Positions 60,932-64,000 of a stretch of DNA of 64,000 nucleotides are shown here, piece by piece. The stretch covers positions 59,794-123,793 of the forward strand of contig CATZMZ010000005.1 in assembly GCA_958421945.1 (NCBI GenBank). Reading direction: 5' to 3'. Origin of the DNA: an uncultured Eubacteriales bacterium (GTDB lineage Bacteria > Bacillota > Clostridia > Christensenellales > Borkfalkiaceae). Under the pieces are notes generated by a model. It was not told the DNA's origin. It did not search any database and saw only the letters and a list, made by a program, of their open reading frames with translations. How positions within the stretch are numbered: the first letter of the stretch is position 1; every line of letters begins with the position of its first letter. The translations under genes and the position numbers were made by a program.

Positions 60932-63466
60932 ATGGCAAGAAAAGACGTAAGTCCGGAACTTTCCGCGGCGTTTAAGGAAACGCTCGAAAAAACAAAACTT
61001 ATCAATATAGAAGTTAATCAAGAGGTTAAAAAATCGTTTATCGCCTACGCTATGGCGGTAAACGTTTCGCGCGCGATTCCCGACGTTAGGGACGGCATGA
61101 AGCCCGTGCATCGCAGAATACTTTACGCAATGCACGAGGCAGGTTTGACAAGCGATAAAGCCTTCAGAAAATGTGCAAAAATTGTCGGTGACGTTTTAGG
61201 TAAATATCACCCTCACGGCGACAGCTCCGTTTACGACGCGCTCGTTCGTTTGGCTCAGGATTTTTCTATCAATTTTCCGCTCGTTGACGGACACGGAAAC
61301 TTTGGTTCGGTGGACGGCGACCCCGCCGCGGCTTACAGGTATACCGAAGCAAGACTTTCCAAGCTGTCCAACGAGATGCTTCGCGAAATCGATAAGGATA
61401 CGGTTGATTTTTATCCCAACTTCGACGACACGGAAATGCAGCCGGTGGTTCTTCCGTCGCGCTTTCCGAATATTTTAGTCAACGGCTCGGACGGTATAGC
61501 CGTCGGTATGGCTACGAATATTCCGCCGCACAACCTTGCGGAGTGTCTCGACGCGTGCATTGCAATGCTCGATAACCCCGAAATCACCGTTGATGAGCTT
61601 ATGGAGTATATTCCCGCGCCCGATTATCCGACGGGTGGCGTACTGATGGGCAGGGCGGGCATAAAGCAAGCCTATAAAACGGGTAAAGGCGGCTTCGTTC
61701 TTCGCGCAAAAACGGAAATCGAAGAATTTAACAACGGCACGAGAGAACGTATCGTCGTTACCGAATTGCCGTATCAGGTCAATAAAGCGATGCTTATCAA
61801 GTCGATAGCAGACATGGTTAAGGATAAGCGAATAGAAGGGATAAGCGACATTAAGGACGAGTCCGACCGTCACGGCATGCGTATGGTTATCGACCTTAAA
61901 AAGGACGCGAATTCGCACGTCGTGCTTAACACCTTGTTTAAGCATACGAATTTGCAGGTTAAAGACGGCATAACCCTTCTTGCTCTTGTTGACGGCGAGC
62001 CGAAGATTTTGTCGCTTAAAGAAATTTTACAGCAATACCTCGCGCATCAGGAATCCGTTATCGTCAGAAGAACGAAATACGACCTTGCAAAAACGGAAGA
62101 GAGAGAACATATCGTTAAAGGTCTCGTTATCGCGCTTGCGAATATCGACGAGGTTATCGAGATTATTAAGAAATCGGCAGATAAAAACTCCGCCGCGCAA
62201 GCCTTGATGGATAAATTTCTTTTATCCGACAAACAAGCTAACGCGATTTTAGAGATGAGATTGCAACGCTTGACGAGTATGGAGGTCGAAAAGCTTAACG
62301 CAGAACTTATCGAGTTGGATAAGACCATTGCCGACCTCAAAGACATTCTTGCCAACGAACAGCGAGTTAAAGACATTATCAAAAACGATATGGAGGAGAT
62401 AAAACAAAGTTATCCTTCTCCGAGAAAAACGGAGCTGTCTTACGATTACGGCGATATAGATATCGCGGATATGATTCCCGTTGAGGACGTTGTGGTAAGC
62501 TTAACGCATTTCGGTTACGTCAAGCGCGTCGCGGCTTCCGAATACAGAACTCAACGTCGTGGCGGCAAAGGCGTTACCGCGCATAAACCGAAGGAGGAGG
62601 ATTTCGTCGAGAATATGTTCGTTACGTCCTCTCACGACGATATTTTGTTCTTTACCGATAAGGGCAAAGTATACAGCTTAAAATGCTTCTTTATTCCCGA
62701 AGCGCAAAGGACGGCAAGGGGCAGGGCAATCGTCAATCTCTTGCAGCTTTCCGATAACGAAAAGGTTTGCGCAATGCTGCCGCTTAAAGCCGATGCCGAG
62801 GGGTATATCGTTATGGCAACGAAAGACGGGCTTATTAAGAAAACCGCACTTTCGGAATACGCTAACATTCGTAAAGTGGGCAAAATTGCAATCAAACTCA
62901 CCGAAAACGACGAGCTTATTTCCGTGGGGCTTTCGAGCGGTTCGGACAGAATCCTTATCGGCTCTTATAACGGCAAGTGCATAATGTTTAACGAAACGGA
63001 CGTCAGGGCGATGGGCAGAGATACGCAAGGCGTTAAGAGTATGGATTTGGACGACGGCGACAGAGTTGTCGATATGTCTATCGTTACGCCCGATAAAGAG
63101 GTAATCACGATGACCGAACACGGATACGGAAAGCGTTGCCGTGTAGAAGATTACAGATTGCAGTCAAGAGGTGGCAAGGGCGTTAAAGCAGGCTCGTTTA
63201 ACGAAAAAACGGGCAAACTTGTGGGACTTAAACTTATCGGCGCGGACGAAAACATAATGATAATCACGGCTAACGGCACGATTATCAGGGTTGCCTCGTC
63301 GGATATAAGTTCGATAGGCAGGGCAACGCAAGGCGTAAGAGTTATGAGGACGGAAGACGGCGCAACCGTTTCTAAAATTGCGATAACTCCCGAAAGCGAT
63401 GAAGAGACCGAAGGCGAAAACGATGCCGACAGCTCGGAAATCGTTAGCGAGGATACGCAAGAATAA
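60932..63466 (+). CDS. gyrA: DNA gyrase subunit A
   Basis: GyrA cuts and rejoins DNA. The 844-residue protein has GMKPVHRRILYAMHEAG, the quinolone-determining region HPHGDSSVYDALVRLAQ with Ser and Asp at the usual resistance positions (a sensitive-type sequence), and the catalytic tyrosine in AAAYRYTEARLS. The C-terminal wrapping domain carries the GyrA box QRRGGKG (about 535), so it is gyrase and not ParC. An acidic tail ends the protein. CGAGGAGGAAAA precedes the start. Confidence 0.98.
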   Translation: MARKDVSPELSAAFKETLEKTKLINIEVNQEVKKSFIAYAMAVNVSRAIPDVRDGMKPVHRRILYAMHEAGLTSDKAFRKCAKIVGDVLGKYHPHGDSSVYDALVRLAQDFSINFPLVDGHGNFGSVDGDPAAAYRYTEARLSKLSNEMLREIDKDTVDFYPNFDDTEMQPVVLPSRFPNILVNGSDGIAVGMATNIPPHNLAECLDACIAMLDNPEITVDELMEYIPAPDYPTGGVLMGRAGIKQAYKTGKGGFVLRAKTEIEEFNNGTRERIVVTELPYQVNKAMLIKSIADMVKDKRIEGISDIKDESDRHGMRMVIDLKKDANSHVVLNTLFKHTNLQVKDGITLLALVDGEPKILSLKEILQQYLAHQESVIVRRTKYDLAKTEEREHIVKGLVIALANIDEVIEIIKKSADKNSAAQALMDKFLLSDKQANAILEMRLQRLTSMEVEKLNAELIELDKTIADLKDILANEQRVKDIIKNDMEEIKQSYPSPRKTELSYDYGDIDIADMIPVEDVVVSLTHFGYVKRVAASEYRTQRRGGKGVTAHKPKEEDFVENMFVTSSHDDILFFTDKGKVYSLKCFFIPEAQRTARGRAIVNLLQLSDNEKVCAMLPLKADAEGYIVMATKDGLIKKTALSEYANIRKVGKIAIKLTENDELISVGLSSGSDRILIGSYNGKCIMFNETDVRAMGRDTQGVKSMDLDDGDRVVDMSIVTPDKEVITMTEHGYGKRCRVEDYRLQSRGGKGVKAGSFNEKTGKLVGLKLIGADENIMIITANGTIIRVASSDISSIGRATQGVRVMRTEDGATVSKIAITPESDEETEGENDADSSEIVSEDTQE

Positions 63467-63488
63467 TAAGCAAAATTCAAGAATTTTA

Positions 63489-63516
63489 GGCGGACGCTTG
63501 TGAAAAAGCGTCCGCC
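63489..63516 (+). terminator. Hairpin after gyrA
   Basis: GGCGGACGCTT (63489-63499) pairs with AAGCGTCCGCC (63506-63516). The following sequence is A-rich, not T-rich, so termination on the + strand is uncertain. Confidence 0.55.
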
Positions 63517-63581
63517 GAAAAAGAATTTAAAAGGGTAGGCGCGACAAAAGAAAAAAAGATTTAAAAACCGTCGCTAATTTA

Positions 63582-63610
63582 TTGACAAAATTCGATTTAT
63601 TTAATATAAT
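63582..63610 (+). promoter_or_regulatory. Consensus sigma-A promoter of tRNA-Thr
   Basis: TTGACA (63582-63587), a 17-base spacer and TATAAT (63605-63610): perfect consensus boxes, 12 bases before the tRNA. Confidence 0.93.
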
Positions 63611-63621
63611 AGATAAGCATT

Positions 63622-63767
<146 letters not shown>

Positions 63768-63840
63768 AGAAAGGGGTATCCCCAAAATATTTTGCGTAGC
63801 AAAAGATTTTAGGGGAATAAGGAGCAAACGTTGAAAAGGG

Positions 63841-63868
63841 CTTGCGTCGTTGTATACAGCGACGCAAG
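63841..63868. repeat. Hairpin between the two repeat copies
   Basis: CTTGCGTCG (63841-63849) pairs with CGACGCAAG (63860-63868) around TTGTATACAG. An imperfect inverted repeat (CCCCAAAAT...ATTTTAGGGG, about 63780-63815) precedes it. Confidence 0.7.
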
Positions 63869-63890
63869 GCAAAAAGACGGATTGCGACGA

Positions 63891-64000
63891 AAGGACGAGG
63901 TCACCGGTTCGATTCCGGTTATCAGCTCCAAGATACCCACGGTACACCGTGGGTATTTAATTTTAAATAACGGTTAGACCTCAGGACTTACCAAGGAAAG
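63891..64000 (+). repeat. Direct repeat copy 2, with truncated tRNA-Thr (63891-63930)
   Basis: Copy 2 starts at AAGGACGAGG, in the anticodon 3' strand, and includes the T-arm, acceptor 3' strand and CCA, but no 5' half, so it is a tRNA pseudogene fragment. It runs to the window edge, so its true end is unknown. It lies 233 bases from copy 1. Confidence 0.93.
63933..63964 (+). terminator. Duplicated terminator behind the tRNA fragment
   Basis: ATACCCACGGT-AC-ACCGTGGGTAT (63933-63956) keeps a perfect stem with a changed loop, then TTAATTTT. Confidence 0.85.

Noticed and set aside
63831..63978. Small + strand frame starting at TTG 63831 after GGAG
   Set aside because: It reads through the tRNA fragment and terminator, so it is unlikely to be a protein gene, although a ribosome-binding-like site is present.

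Overview
The window looks like a chromosomal segment of an uncultured, spore-forming, Gram-positive bacterium of the Clostridia or Christensenellia type. The basis is the gene set: whiA, mraZ, divIB, divIC, hemZ, mlpA/ylxY, cwlD, yabP/yabQ, a large SRP RNA with an Alu domain, and a MurE carrying the DNPR signature of meso-diaminopimelate addition. The exact lineage is inference. Nearly all genes lie on the + strand; only the SRP RNA, rpsT and a 49-residue zinc-ribbon gene lie on the - strand. Content is mainly core genome. I see no rRNA, CRISPR array, transposase, integrase, phage gene or defence locus.

Layout: 1-2100 is a polar amino-acid ABC transporter, cut at its 5' end by the window edge. 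2270-2620 is the SRP RNA (-). 2700-7900 holds ileS, a 23S-type rRNA methyltransferase, a long palindromic extragenic element and an RluA-type pseudouridine synthase. 7898-11490 has a deacetylase-like protein, a two-part chromate-type transporter, a DUF1858 protein and a zinc-ribbon membrane protein. 11700-20650 carries secD-secF, recJ-rel, a metallo-hydrolase and hemZ. 20795-25440 is rpsO-pnp-ylxY-mlpA, in the Bacillus order. 25695-35520 has an orphan binding protein, then murB-PHP-whiA-dnaE-pfkA and a PPi-type phosphofructokinase. 35736-38110 has cwlD, rpsT (-) and murI. 38140-52160 is the division and cell-wall (dcw) cluster: mraZ-rsmH-ftsL-pbp-murE-mraY-murD-ftsW-murA-divIB-ftsA-ftsZ. 52600-58380 is sporulation-flavoured: a probable spore protein, a phosphoesterase with a PTS-IIC-like permease, yabP-yabQ-divIC, a Ppx/GppA protein and an M50-like membrane protease. 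58666-63466 has a zinc ribbon (-) and gyrB-gyrA. 63582-64000 holds tRNA-Thr(GGT) and a duplication of its 3' half with its terminator.

The main theme is envelope growth and division. MurA, MurB, MurD, MurE, MraY and MurI make precursors; FtsW, the PBP, FtsL, DivIB, DivIC, FtsA and FtsZ build the septum; CwlD, YlxY and YabP/YabQ reshape the envelope for spores. Replication, repair and translation genes are interleaved. Sigma-A-like promoters with 16-18 base spacers are common, and four sporulation-type genes have sigma-E-like boxes.

The most unusual items are: (1) the duplicated tRNA-Thr 3' half with terminator at the right edge; (2) a 130-base nested palindrome after the methyltransferase gene; (3) a division PBP whose only plausible start is a non-standard ATT codon; (4) an FtsA without the usual membrane-targeting tail, an FtsL with a long cytoplasmic extension and an S20 with a basic tail; (5) a shared inverted repeat TATCAAYAAT-N12/13-ATTGTTGATA before cwlD and the orphan binding protein. 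I found no clearly new multi-gene system.
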